In this document: positions 7,406-14,867 of the stretch, in pieces
Position numbering within the stretch: the first letter of the stretch is position 1
Layout: every line of letters begins with the position of its first letter
Program-made: the position numbers and the translations under genes
Notes under the pieces: model-generated
The model's input: only the letters and a program-made list of their open reading frames with translations
What the model was told of the DNA's origin: nothing
Databases searched by the model: none
NCBI GenBank assembly: GCA_937912125.1
Contig: CALDOK010000069.1
Span: 1-43,378 of the forward strand
Origin: an uncultured Pseudomonadota bacterium
Lineage (GTDB): Bacteria > Myxococcota_A > UBA796 > JAFGLY01
Direction: 5' to 3'
DNA: 43,378 nucleotides

Positions 7406-8575
7406 TCAGCGTTGCCGCTGGCGTGCAGTCGCTTCACCGACGGTGGCCAGGCCCTCAGGCGTGACCAGCTCGATGCTCTCCAGGTCTTCCACCTGCATTC
7501 CCCACTCGCTCAAGGCAGCCTGGATGTAGGCCAGGGGTTCCTGCGCTTCGCTGGGCAGGGGTGCAGCAGGCGCTGCCGCCGCCCGACCGCCCTGGGCCTT
7601 GCCGAACACCTGGGCGAGGCGAGCGTTGGCGCTGCGAAGCTGCCGGATACCCGAGATGGCGATCTCTTCCTGGAAGCGGAGCGCCAGGGGGCTGGCCTGG
7701 GCGAGCAGCCGCTCGAAGGTGCTGCGGTCGAGCTCGAAGGCGATGACCGTACCCCGGGCCCGCAGACTGGCTGAGCGCAGGGAGTGATCCACCAGGGCCG
7801 CTTGACCCACCAGGGAGGCCTGTCCGAGGGTCGCCAGGCGGCGCCGCTTGCCGCGCATGGTTCGCACCACGTCGACCTCGCCGGCCACGATGAAGAAGCA
7901 CGAGCTCCCGCGGTCACCCTCGTGGCAGAGCAGGGCGCGATCGTCCCAGACCCGCGCAGGCGCGACCGATGAGAGGCGAATCAGATCCCGCTCGTCGAGA
8001 CCTCGGGCCGGGTCGATGTCCACCAGGTGGAGCTGGCCCAGGTGCCGCCGTGGGGGAGGGCCGGGATCGAGCCGCGGCAGGGCCGCGGCAGCCTGGGGCT
8101 GGGGGTCGGTCGCCAGGCGACGCAGCTCGGCCTCGATGCGCGCGTTGGTGGCCCGCAGGCGCTCGGTGAGCTGGGCGATGACCGAACCCAGGACCGCGGC
8201 CACCAGGCCGGGGGCCTCCCGGCGCAGGTAGGCCAGCAGGTGGCGGTCGAGCTCGTAGACCAGGCTGGGCTGGAGGGCCACCACGGTGGCGGAGCGGGGG
8301 GCGGGGTCCACGCAGGCCATCTCACCGACCACGTCGCCAGGCTCCACGACCTGGATCTGCTCGTCGTCGCCACGCTGGTTTCGCATCCGCACCGCGAGGC
8401 GGCCGTGGGTGACCAGGGCCATGGAGTCGCCCTGTGCGCCCTGTGCGAACAGAGCATCACCTTCATCTACACGCCGGTGGCGCATGGTGGCCTGGAGCAG
8501 GTGCAGCTCTTCGGGCCCCACGCCCTGGAAGAAGCTCGAGCGCTCCAGGGCTTGGCGAAGTGGGTCTTTGCGCAC
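7406..8575 (-). CDS. Protein with two cyclic-nucleotide-binding (CAP-like) domains
   Basis: 389 residues. Two CAP_ED domains occur in tandem. The first (about 12-130) contains the jelly-roll pattern FAQGAQGDSMALVTHGRLAV and GDVVGEMACVDPAPRSATVVA. The second (about 190-310) contains CHEGDRGSSCFFIVAGEVDVV, with a more divergent phosphate-binding cassette (GQASLVGQAALVDHSLRSAS). There is no helix-turn-helix, kinase or channel domain; the C-terminal ~75 residues are an Ala/Pro linker plus a short acidic segment. It is probably a ligand-sensing or scaffolding regulator rather than a DNA-binding CRP protein. It starts 85 bases downstream of the response regulator on the same strand, so it could be the last gene of the hydrogenase operon or have its own promoter. 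Confidence 0.85.
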   Translation of the reverse strand: MRKDPLRQALERSSFFQGVGPEELHLLQATMRHRRVDEGDALFAQGAQGDSMALVTHGRLAVRMRNQRGDDEQIQVVEPGDVVGEMACVDPAPRSATVVALQPSLVYELDRHLLAYLRREAPGLVAAVLGSVIAQLTERLRATNARIEAELRRLATDPQPQAAAALPRLDPGPPPRRHLGQLHLVDIDPARGLDERDLIRLSSVAPARVWDDRALLCHEGDRGSSCFFIVAGEVDVVRTMRGKRRRLATLGQASLVGQAALVDHSLRSASLRARGTVIAFELDRSTFERLLAQASPLALRFQEEIAISGIRQLRSANARLAQVFGKAQGGRAAAAPAAPLPSEAQEPLAYIQAALSEWGMQVEDLESIELVTPEGLATVGEATARQRQR

Positions 8576-8660
8576 GGCTCACCCCTCGGCCGACGGACGC
8601 CGGCCTGATGTGCCCGTAGGAGCTTGTTCTACAGGGCCCAGGGGGGGGCTGGCAAGTGGA

Positions 8661-9032
8661 TCAGTCCAGCAGCGACTGCACCCGGCGCAGCAGGACTGCG
8701 GGCTGGATGGGCTTGTCCAGGAGCTGCTTGACCGGCAGAGCCGAGGTGTCGAAGACCTGGGACGATGCGCCGGCGATGGAGGAGAGCATCAGGATGGGCA
8801 CGCCAGGATGGCTTTCCTGCAGCAGCTTCGCGGCTTGGAAGCCCGAGTCCACCTCTTCCATCATGATGTCCAGGACCACCAGGTCTGGCTGCTCCGTCTT
8901 GGCCAGGGCCAGGCCCTCGGTCGCGGAGGAGGCGGTGAACACCTGATAGCCACCGGACTCGAGGACGGTGCGGCACACCAGGCAGATGGTGGGATCGTCA
9001 TCGACGACCAGGATCTTCTTGCGCTCGGACAT
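8661..9032 (-). CDS. Single-domain response regulator (CheY-like receiver)
   Basis: 123 residues, the length of a bare receiver domain. KKILVVDDD carries the acidic pocket, Asp55 in LVVLDIMM is the phosphorylation site, and the conserved Lys lies in LLDKPIQP. There is no output domain. It starts 19 bases after the histidine kinase-CoA disulfide reductase fusion, with GGAGTTCC just upstream of the ATG, so the two are almost certainly a cognate pair. Lacking a DNA-binding output, it must pass the signal by protein contact or phosphorelay. Confidence 0.92.
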   Translation of the reverse strand: MSERKKILVVDDDPTICLVCRTVLESGGYQVFTASSATEGLALAKTEQPDLVVLDIMMEEVDSGFQAAKLLQESHPGVPILMLSSIAGASSQVFDTSALPVKQLLDKPIQPAVLLRRVQSLLD

Positions 9033-9051
9033 AGGAACTCCGTGGATGGTT

Positions 9052-11634
9052 CTAGAGCTGCTCGAGCTCGAAAGGCCAGGCGTCGAGGCCGCCGTCCAGG
9101 ACGCGGACATCCTGGTAGCCCTTGTGCCGAAGCACCAGGGCGGCTTCGTAGGCGCGCAGGCCGATCTTGCCGATGGTAACGATGGGGCGATCTTTGGGGA
9201 TCTCATGGATGCGGCCACGCAGGGCACCGAGGGGGATGTGCAGGCTGTCGGCCAGGCGCACGCGGCCGTACTCGGAGTGCAGGCGTACATCCAGCAGCAC
9301 TGGTGGCTGCGGGGTGGCCAGCAGATCCCAGAGCTGGTGGGGCGTGATGCCCTCGAACAGCCCATCGAGCTTGTTCTGCAGCACGTTGGCGGCGGTGACG
9401 ACGTTGTCGAGGGCGAGGGAGTAGGGGGGGGCGTAGGCCAGGTCGAGCTCGGAGAGCTGGCCCAGGTGCAGCCCGGCGAACAGAGCCGTGGCGACGATGT
9501 CGATGCGCTTGGCGACCTCGCCCGGGCCGATGCCTTGCAGGCCCAGGACCTTGCGCGTGGAGCGGTCGGCCACCAGCTTGAGCAGGATGTGCTGGGAGGT
9601 GGGCAGGTAGTGGGCGCGATCGGGCCCGACGATGAGCGCGGTGACGGGGTCGTAGCCAGCATCCACCGCCTCCGCCTCGCTGAGGCCGGTGGAGGCGACG
9701 GTCCAGTCGAAGACCTTGAGCACCCTGGTGCCCACGACGCCGGGGGAGCTCTGCGGGTGGCCGCAGATGTTTCCGGCAGCCACGCGGCCTTCGCGGGTGG
9801 CGGTCGAGCCGGTGGGCAGCCAGGTGGGCTGGCCGGTGATCAGGTTGCGGTTCTCAGCGCAGTCGCCCACCGCGAAGATGAGGGGATCGGAGCTGCGCTG
9901 CTCGGGGTCCACCCGGACGGCTCCCGTGGTGCCCAGCTCGATCCCGGCCCTCTGGGCCAGGGTCACCCGCGGCTGCACACCCGTGGCCAGGATGACGAAG
10001 TCGCAGGGTAGCGAGCGGCCGTCGGCCAGCCGCACGGCTCTGACCCTGTCGGCTCCCTCGAGCCCGATCACCGCACAGCCTGTGTGTACCCGCACGCCGC
10101 GGCGCGCCATGTGTTTCTCGACATGGGCGGCCAGCTCGGGGTCGACGATTCCCAGGATGGAGGGCTGGGCCTCGACCAGGCTGATGCGGGAGCCCTGTAG
10201 GGCCACGGCCTCAGTGATCTGGCAGCCCAGCACTCCTCCGCCCACGATGACGACCTCTTTGGCCTGTGGATCCCGCAGGCGCCCGCGGATGGCCTCGGCG
10301 TCCTCGACCCCGTGCAGGGTGTAGATCCCTGGCAGGTCGGTGCCTGGGATGTCGGGGATCGCGGCCCGTGCACCCGTGGCCAGGACCAGCTGGTCGTAGC
10401 TCAGGGCGGTCTCCTGGCCGTCCGAGAGCCGCCGGATGCGCACCTGACGGGCCTCGCGGTCGATGCTGGTGGCCTCGGTCTGATCCAGGGTGCGGACGTT
10501 CTTGAGGGCGTGGAAGAAGGAGGAGTCCCTGACGTCACCGAGGGGGGATGAGAGCAGGGCCCGCTGCTCCTGCACCGTGCCCGAGATGTAGTAGGGCAAG
10601 CCGCAGCCGGCGTAGGAGAGGAACTGGCCCTTCTCGATCACCGTGACCTCGGCGTCGGGATCCAGGCGCGCGATGCGTGCCGCGGCCTTGGCCCCGGCGG
10701 ACACGCCACCGACCACCACCACACGCTGGGAGATGTGCCGCGCGCGGCGCACGGCGCTGCCCCCGCGGCTGTCCTCGGCCCGGGGAGGAGAGCAGGGCAG
10801 CACCAGCAGCGCCTTGACGCCACCCGAGGTGGCGGGCTCGAGGCGCAGGCGGCCGCGCATGAGCCGGATGGCCCGATCGGCGAAGGCGAGCCCCAGCCCG
10901 GTGCCCTCACGGCTCGAGCGGCGCGCGTTGGGGGCGCGGAAGAACTCGGTGAACAGGTCCCGCCAGGCCGCAGGCGGAATCCCGATCCCCGTGTCGACGA
11001 CCTCGCAGGCGATCTGAGGGCACTGGACGTCGCGGCCTGAGGCAGGGGGTTGGGGTAGCTCGTAGGGCTGGGAGGGCACGAACACGCGGATGCACACACG
11101 GCCGGCGTTGGGCGTGTACTTCACGGCGTTCTCGAGCAGGACGAAGAGGACCTCCTGCACCACGCTGGGCTCGGCGAGTACCCAGCCCATGTCGGGCTCT
11201 TCCAGCGTGATCGCCTCGCTCAGCTCGATCCGCTTCTCGTCCGCTGCGTCCCGCACGCGCTCCACGGCGGTGCGCAGGGCATCGACCACGTTCACGGGCA
11301 CCAGGTCGTCGGCGCTGAGCACGTCCAGGCCCCGCAGCCGCAGCAGATCGGAGACCAGATTGCTGCCTCGGGAGGCGCTGCGGTTGGCGTTGTCCAGCAG
11401 CGCGCGCTGGTTGGCGGGGATGGGGCCGACGAAGCCACCCATGAGCAGGTTGAGGCTGGTCTGGATGGAGTGCAGGGGGGACTTGAGCTGGTGGGCGGCG
11501 ATGACCGCCAGCTTGAGCAGCTCGTCCCGCACCTCACGGGCGCCGGTGGCGGGCGCACGGGTCGCCGCGCCCTCCTCCAGGGTGGAGGTCAGGGTGTCTG
11601 CGCTGAGGACGATGGCAGGTTCTTCGGTAGACAT
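9052..11634 (-). CDS. Histidine kinase fused to CoA-disulfide reductase-like flavoprotein and rhodanese domain
   Basis: 860 residues without any membrane segment. Residues ~35-285 are a complete histidine kinase: H-box IAAHQLKSPLHSIQ with His48, N-box LLENAVKYTPNAG (Asn169), G1 DTGIGIP and G2 GTGLGLAFAD. After a short basic linker, residues ~303-760 form an FAD/NAD(P)-linked reductase of the CoA-disulfide reductase/NADH oxidase/persulfide reductase family: VVVVGGVSAGAKAAARIARL, the redox Cys344 in SYAGCGLPYY, the second nucleotide fold EVVIVGGGVLGCQITEA, FAVGDCAE, and the dimerisation block AYAPPYSLALDNV. The last ~90 residues are a rhodanese domain whose active-site loop reads VTIGKIGLRAYEA, so the catalytic Cys is replaced by Gly. 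ATG at 11634 is preferred; an in-frame TTG at 11673 would overlap hoxW. It follows hoxW by 10 bases and precedes a response regulator. The role is inferred: a kinase whose sensory module reads CoA/persulfide or NADH redox state. Confidence 0.93.
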   Translation of the reverse strand: MSTEEPAIVLSADTLTSTLEEGAATRAPATGAREVRDELLKLAVIAAHQLKSPLHSIQTSLNLLMGGFVGPIPANQRALLDNANRSASRGSNLVSDLLRLRGLDVLSADDLVPVNVVDALRTAVERVRDAADEKRIELSEAITLEEPDMGWVLAEPSVVQEVLFVLLENAVKYTPNAGRVCIRVFVPSQPYELPQPPASGRDVQCPQIACEVVDTGIGIPPAAWRDLFTEFFRAPNARRSSREGTGLGLAFADRAIRLMRGRLRLEPATSGGVKALLVLPCSPPRAEDSRGGSAVRRARHISQRVVVVGGVSAGAKAAARIARLDPDAEVTVIEKGQFLSYAGCGLPYYISGTVQEQRALLSSPLGDVRDSSFFHALKNVRTLDQTEATSIDREARQVRIRRLSDGQETALSYDQLVLATGARAAIPDIPGTDLPGIYTLHGVEDAEAIRGRLRDPQAKEVVIVGGGVLGCQITEAVALQGSRISLVEAQPSILGIVDPELAAHVEKHMARRGVRVHTGCAVIGLEGADRVRAVRLADGRSLPCDFVILATGVQPRVTLAQRAGIELGTTGAVRVDPEQRSSDPLIFAVGDCAENRNLITGQPTWLPTGSTATREGRVAAGNICGHPQSSPGVVGTRVLKVFDWTVASTGLSEAEAVDAGYDPVTALIVGPDRAHYLPTSQHILLKLVADRSTRKVLGLQGIGPGEVAKRIDIVATALFAGLHLGQLSELDLAYAPPYSLALDNVVTAANVLQNKLDGLFEGITPHQLWDLLATPQPPVLLDVRLHSEYGRVRLADSLHIPLGALRGRIHEIPKDRPIVTIGKIGLRAYEAALVLRHKGYQDVRVLDGGLDAWPFELEQL

Positions 11635-11644
11635 GGTGCTGCGA

Positions 11645-12115
11645 TTATGGTCGCTCGGCGCCAGCGAGGGCAAGGGGGGCGTCTCCCCTGAGCTGCTGGT
11701 CGAGGAACGCGAGCGCTGCGTGGAGGTTGTCCTGGGCCTGGGGAGTCAGATCCTCGATGAAGGGTTCGAAGCGATAGCCGCGGATGGCCAGCAGCCATGC
11801 TGGCACCCGTCGCTCGAAGCAGCGCTCGCTGAGGCCGAGCAGGGCAGCTGCGCTGACGCTGTGGCTGGAGAAGCTCGCCTGCTGCACCGGCTGCACCGGC
11901 TGGAACTCGAAGGGGTGGTCGCCCTGAGTGCTGGCGTCCACGAACACCACCAGATCGTGCTGGGAGATCACGACCGCGTCTTCCATCTGGAGCTGGTAGT
12001 CGCAGGAGATGGTCACGCCCGCCGGGGCGCGCTCCTCGAGGGCTGCCGCCAGGGCGGGCCCCAGCCCATCGTCTTGACGGGCCGGGTTGCCCCAGGCCAG
12101 CACGAGGATGCGCAC
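11645..12115 (-). CDS. hoxW: Hydrogenase maturation endopeptidase for HoxH (HoxW-like)
   Basis: 156 residues, GTG start. The family opening ILVLAWGNPARQDDGLGPAL holds the Asn/Asp residues that bind the nickel site of the precursor. The second conserved Asp (VVFVDAS) and a Ser-His-Ser segment (SSHSVSAAALLGL) follow. HycI/HupD/HoxW proteases cut the C-terminal peptide of the NiFe large subunit after nickel insertion. It lies 15 bases behind hoxH, whose product carries such a tail, and is followed after 10 bases by the sensor kinase fusion. A second protease gene serves the neighbouring operon. Confidence 0.92.
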   Translation of the reverse strand: MRILVLAWGNPARQDDGLGPALAAALEERAPAGVTISCDYQLQMEDAVVISQHDLVVFVDASTQGDHPFEFQPVQPVQQASFSSHSVSAAALLGLSERCFERRVPAWLLAIRGYRFEPFIEDLTPQAQDNLHAALAFLDQQLRGDAPLALAGAERP

Positions 12116-12130
12116 GGCGGCCCCCCGGAC

Positions 12131-13579
12131 CTAGGTGGCCTTCCGGTCGAGCAGGGCTCCGGAGGCGTCGTACAGGCAGATCTCCAGCGGCATGCGGCCC
12201 ACGGCGTGGGTGGCGCAAGACAGGCAGGGGTCGTAGGCGCGGATGGCGATCTCCACCCGGTTCAGCAGGCCCTCGGTGATCTCCCGGCCGCTGAGCTCGT
12301 CCACCGCCACCTTGGTCACCGAGCGGTTCATGGGCTCGTTGTTGTGGGTGGTGGAGACGATCAGGTTGGCCATGGCGACGGTGTCGTCGTCGGCCACCTT
12401 GTAGTGATGGATCAGGGTGCCGCGGGGCGCCTCGATGATGCCCATGCCTTCGCCGCGCCGGGTGCCGGTGGCGACGCGCTCGCCCGCGAGCAGGTCGGGG
12501 TCCTGGAGCAGCTCGCGCATCTTCTCGGCCGCGTGCAGCAGCTCGATCATGCGGGCCCAGTGGTAGGCCATGCAGACCTGCACCGGCTTGCCACCGCCCA
12601 GCTCCATGAACTCGGCCCGCGCGGCCTCGGCCAGGGGGGTGTCGATGTACGAGCAGGTGTTCATGCGGGCCAGGGGGCCCACGCGGTACCAGCCCTTCTC
12701 GGGGCCCAGGGCCTTGATGAAGGGGAACTTCATGTAGGACCAGGGCTTGACCTCTTCGGCGATGACCTCGTGGTACTGCTCCGGCTTGATGCCATCGAAG
12801 ATGATGTCGCCGTCGACATCCACGCAGCGCAGGTTGCCGTCGTACAGGTCGAAGCAGCCATCCTCGCGCACGATGCTCATGCTGGCCATGGGCACGGTCC
12901 CGAAGCCCGCCAGCTCCGCGAGGTGGTCCCGGGTGTAGCCCTTGCAGAGATCGAGGGTCTGGATGGACCAGTCCACCATCTGCTCGATGCCCGCGAGGAA
13001 GTGTGCCTTGCGCTCGGGGTCCAGGTGGCGGTTGATGCCGCCGGGGATGGCGCCCGTGCCGTGGATCTTCTTGCCCGACGTGGCCTCGATGACCTCCTGG
13101 CCGTACTTGCGCATCAGCACGCCGCGGACCGCCAGCTCCTGGAAGCGGGGGTCGGTGGCCACGCCGATGACGTTGCGGATGGCGGGATCAGCGTCGAAGC
13201 CGAAGAGCAGGTCGGGGGAGACCAGGTGGAAGAAGTGCAGGGCGTGAGACTGGAAGGTCTGGCCGTAGTGCATCAGCCGGCGCATCTTTTCGCCGGTGGG
13301 GGTGAGCTCGTCTACGCCCACCACCATGTCCAGCGCCTTGGCCGCGGCCAGGTGATGGCTGACGGGGCAGATGCCGCAGAGGCGCTGCACCAGCACGGGC
13401 ATCTCCCAGTAGGGGCGGCCCTGCACGTAGCGCTCGAAGCCGCGGAACTCGACGATGTGGAGGCGGGCCTGGGTGACCTGATCGTGCTCGTCGAGCATGA
13501 TGGTGACCTTGCCGTGGCCTTCGACCCGGGTGACCGGCTCGATGACGATGCGGCGTTGTCCTGGCTGTGTGGTCGTCAT
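12131..13579 (-). CDS. hoxH: NAD-linked bidirectional NiFe hydrogenase, large subunit HoxH
   Basis: 482 residues. The N-terminal nickel motif RLCGICPVSHH provides Cys68 and Cys71; the C-terminal motif DPCLSCATH provides Cys452 and Cys455 with His458. All four nickel-iron ligands are present. A 24-residue tail after His458 is the expected substrate of the maturation protease encoded next. The overall sequence (EPVTRVEGHGKV near the N-terminus, APRGTLIHHY near residue 380) fits group 3 hydrogenases. The hoxFUY genes directly upstream place it in group 3d, which exchanges electrons between H2 and NAD(H) in the cytosol. Confidence 0.95.
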   Translation of the reverse strand: MTTTQPGQRRIVIEPVTRVEGHGKVTIMLDEHDQVTQARLHIVEFRGFERYVQGRPYWEMPVLVQRLCGICPVSHHLAAAKALDMVVGVDELTPTGEKMRRLMHYGQTFQSHALHFFHLVSPDLLFGFDADPAIRNVIGVATDPRFQELAVRGVLMRKYGQEVIEATSGKKIHGTGAIPGGINRHLDPERKAHFLAGIEQMVDWSIQTLDLCKGYTRDHLAELAGFGTVPMASMSIVREDGCFDLYDGNLRCVDVDGDIIFDGIKPEQYHEVIAEEVKPWSYMKFPFIKALGPEKGWYRVGPLARMNTCSYIDTPLAEAARAEFMELGGGKPVQVCMAYHWARMIELLHAAEKMRELLQDPDLLAGERVATGTRRGEGMGIIEAPRGTLIHHYKVADDDTVAMANLIVSTTHNNEPMNRSVTKVAVDELSGREITEGLLNRVEIAIRAYDPCLSCATHAVGRMPLEICLYDASGALLDRKAT

Positions 13580-13591
13580 GGTGGACCTCGC

Positions 13592-14137
13592 TCAGTCGTA
13601 GCGGAGCAGCCCGTAGGGCAGCTCGATGGGCTTGTCGGTCAGGAGCGCCACGAGGGCGGCCCAGATGGCGTCGGCCGGCGGCGGACAGCCGGGGAGGAAG
13701 TAGTCGATCTTCACGATGTCCTGCGCTGGATAGACTCGGTCCAGGAGCAGCGGGAGCTCGGGGTCGTTGGGCAGCTGGCCGCTGGGGTTGTACACGGTGG
13801 GGCCGTCACGGTAGGCCTCGTCCATGCACTCCTGCAGGGGCACGGTGTTGCGCATGGCGGGGATGCCGCCCATGGTGGCGCAGTCACCCACGGCCACCAG
13901 GATGTCGCAGTTCTCGCGGAAATACCGCAGGACCTCGACGTTCTCCTGGTTGCAGCAGCCGCCCTCGATGAGGCCGACGGCGCAGCGCGCGGTGAACTTC
14001 TTGATGTCGTTGACGGGGGACTTGTCGAAGTCCACCAGCTCAACCAGCTGCAGGATGCGCTCGTCGATGTCGAGCACGGACATGTGGCAGCCGAAGCAGG
14101 AGCTGAGGGCCGCGGTCGCGATCTTGGGCTTGCTCAT
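13592..14137 (-). CDS. hoxY: NAD-linked bidirectional NiFe hydrogenase, small subunit HoxY
   Basis: 181 residues, typical of the short HoxY class that carries only the proximal [4Fe-4S] cluster. Ligand candidates are Cys in LSSCFGCHMSVLD, Cys in VGDCATMGG and the final one in FLPGCPPPADAIW. The ATG at 14137 is supported by AGGGGATC a few bases upstream; an upstream extension of the frame enters hoxU and is not used. Start lies 10 bases after the hoxU stop. Role: passes electrons from the NiFe centre of HoxH to the HoxFU diaphorase. Confidence 0.94.
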   Translation of the reverse strand: MSKPKIATAALSSCFGCHMSVLDIDERILQLVELVDFDKSPVNDIKKFTARCAVGLIEGGCCNQENVEVLRYFRENCDILVAVGDCATMGGIPAMRNTVPLQECMDEAYRDGPTVYNPSGQLPNDPELPLLLDRVYPAQDIVKIDYFLPGCPPPADAIWAALVALLTDKPIELPYGLLRYD

Positions 14138-14147
14138 GGTGATCCCC

Positions 14148-14867
14148 TCACTCTGCCGGGGTGGTGCGGCGCTGTTCGACGTCACTACCGATGGGCTCGT
14201 TGTCGTAGAGGCGCTCACCGACGGGCACGGCGTACCCTTCGCGCTTGCGCAGGATGGCGCCGACGGGGCAGGCCTTCACGGCGGCGTCCAGGCCCTCGAG
14301 CACCGTGGCGCCCAGGCCTTCGGAGGCGTCCACCGCCAGGGCGGTGTGGGCACCGCGCTGCACGAAGCCGAACACGCCCTTGGCGTCGGTCTCGCTGGAG
14401 GTGCGCACGCAGCGACCGCAGCGGATGCAGCGGTTGTGGTCGATGAGCACCTCGGGGTGGGTGGCGTCCACCGCCCGCTCCGGGAAGCTGTAGGGGTAGC
14501 GCGGGTGGGTGATGCCGAAGCGGTAGGCCACGGCCTGCAGCTCGCAGTTGCCGGACTTCTCGCAGAACATGCAGTAGTGGTTGCCTTCGACCAGCAACAT
14601 CTCGACCAGCTGCTTGCGCATGGCGAACAGCTCGGCCGAGTCGTTGACGACCTCGATGCCGGGGCTGGCGGGCTGGGTGCAGGCGGCCTGGTGGCGGCCG
14701 TTGACCACGACGGTGCACAGCCGGCAAGCGCCACCGGGGCTGATGTCCTTCAGCCAGCAGAGGCGGGGGATCCAGACGCCGGCCTTGTCGGCCGCTTCCA
14801 TGATGGTCATGCCCTGCTCGGCCTGGATCTCGGCGCCGTCGAGGGTGAAGCTGAAGCCTTGGCTCAT
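14148..14867 (-). CDS. hoxU: NAD-linked hydrogenase diaphorase subunit HoxU (NuoG-like iron-sulfur protein)
   Basis: 239 residues, the usual HoxU size. An N-terminal [2Fe-2S] ferredoxin fold supplies Cys in IPRLCWLKD, GGACRLCTV and AACTQP. A His-Cys3 [4Fe-4S] site follows in HYCMFCEKSGNCELQ. A further cluster is bound by CIRCGRC plus the Cys of ACPVGAI. This matches the N-terminal part of complex I subunit NuoG and relays electrons between HoxF and HoxY. The ATG overlaps the hoxF stop by ATGA. Confidence 0.94.
   Translation of the reverse strand: MSQGFSFTLDGAEIQAEQGMTIMEAADKAGVWIPRLCWLKDISPGGACRLCTVVVNGRHQAACTQPASPGIEVVNDSAELFAMRKQLVEMLLVEGNHYCMFCEKSGNCELQAVAYRFGITHPRYPYSFPERAVDATHPEVLIDHNRCIRCGRCVRTSSETDAKGVFGFVQRGAHTALAVDASEGLGATVLEGLDAAVKACPVGAILRKREGYAVPVGERLYDNEPIGSDVEQRRTTPAE

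Noticed and set aside
11635..11673. TTG start for the kinase fusion
   Set aside because: It adds 13 residues overlapping hoxW with no better ribosome-binding site; ATG 11634 keeps the regular short operon spacing.
11090..14446. Very long plus-strand open frame (about 1118 codons) across the hox genes
   Set aside because: It is antisense to hoxW, hoxH, hoxY and the kinase fusion, which have clear motifs. The translation is low-complexity (His/Val/Gly/Asp-rich) as expected of a GC-rich shadow frame.
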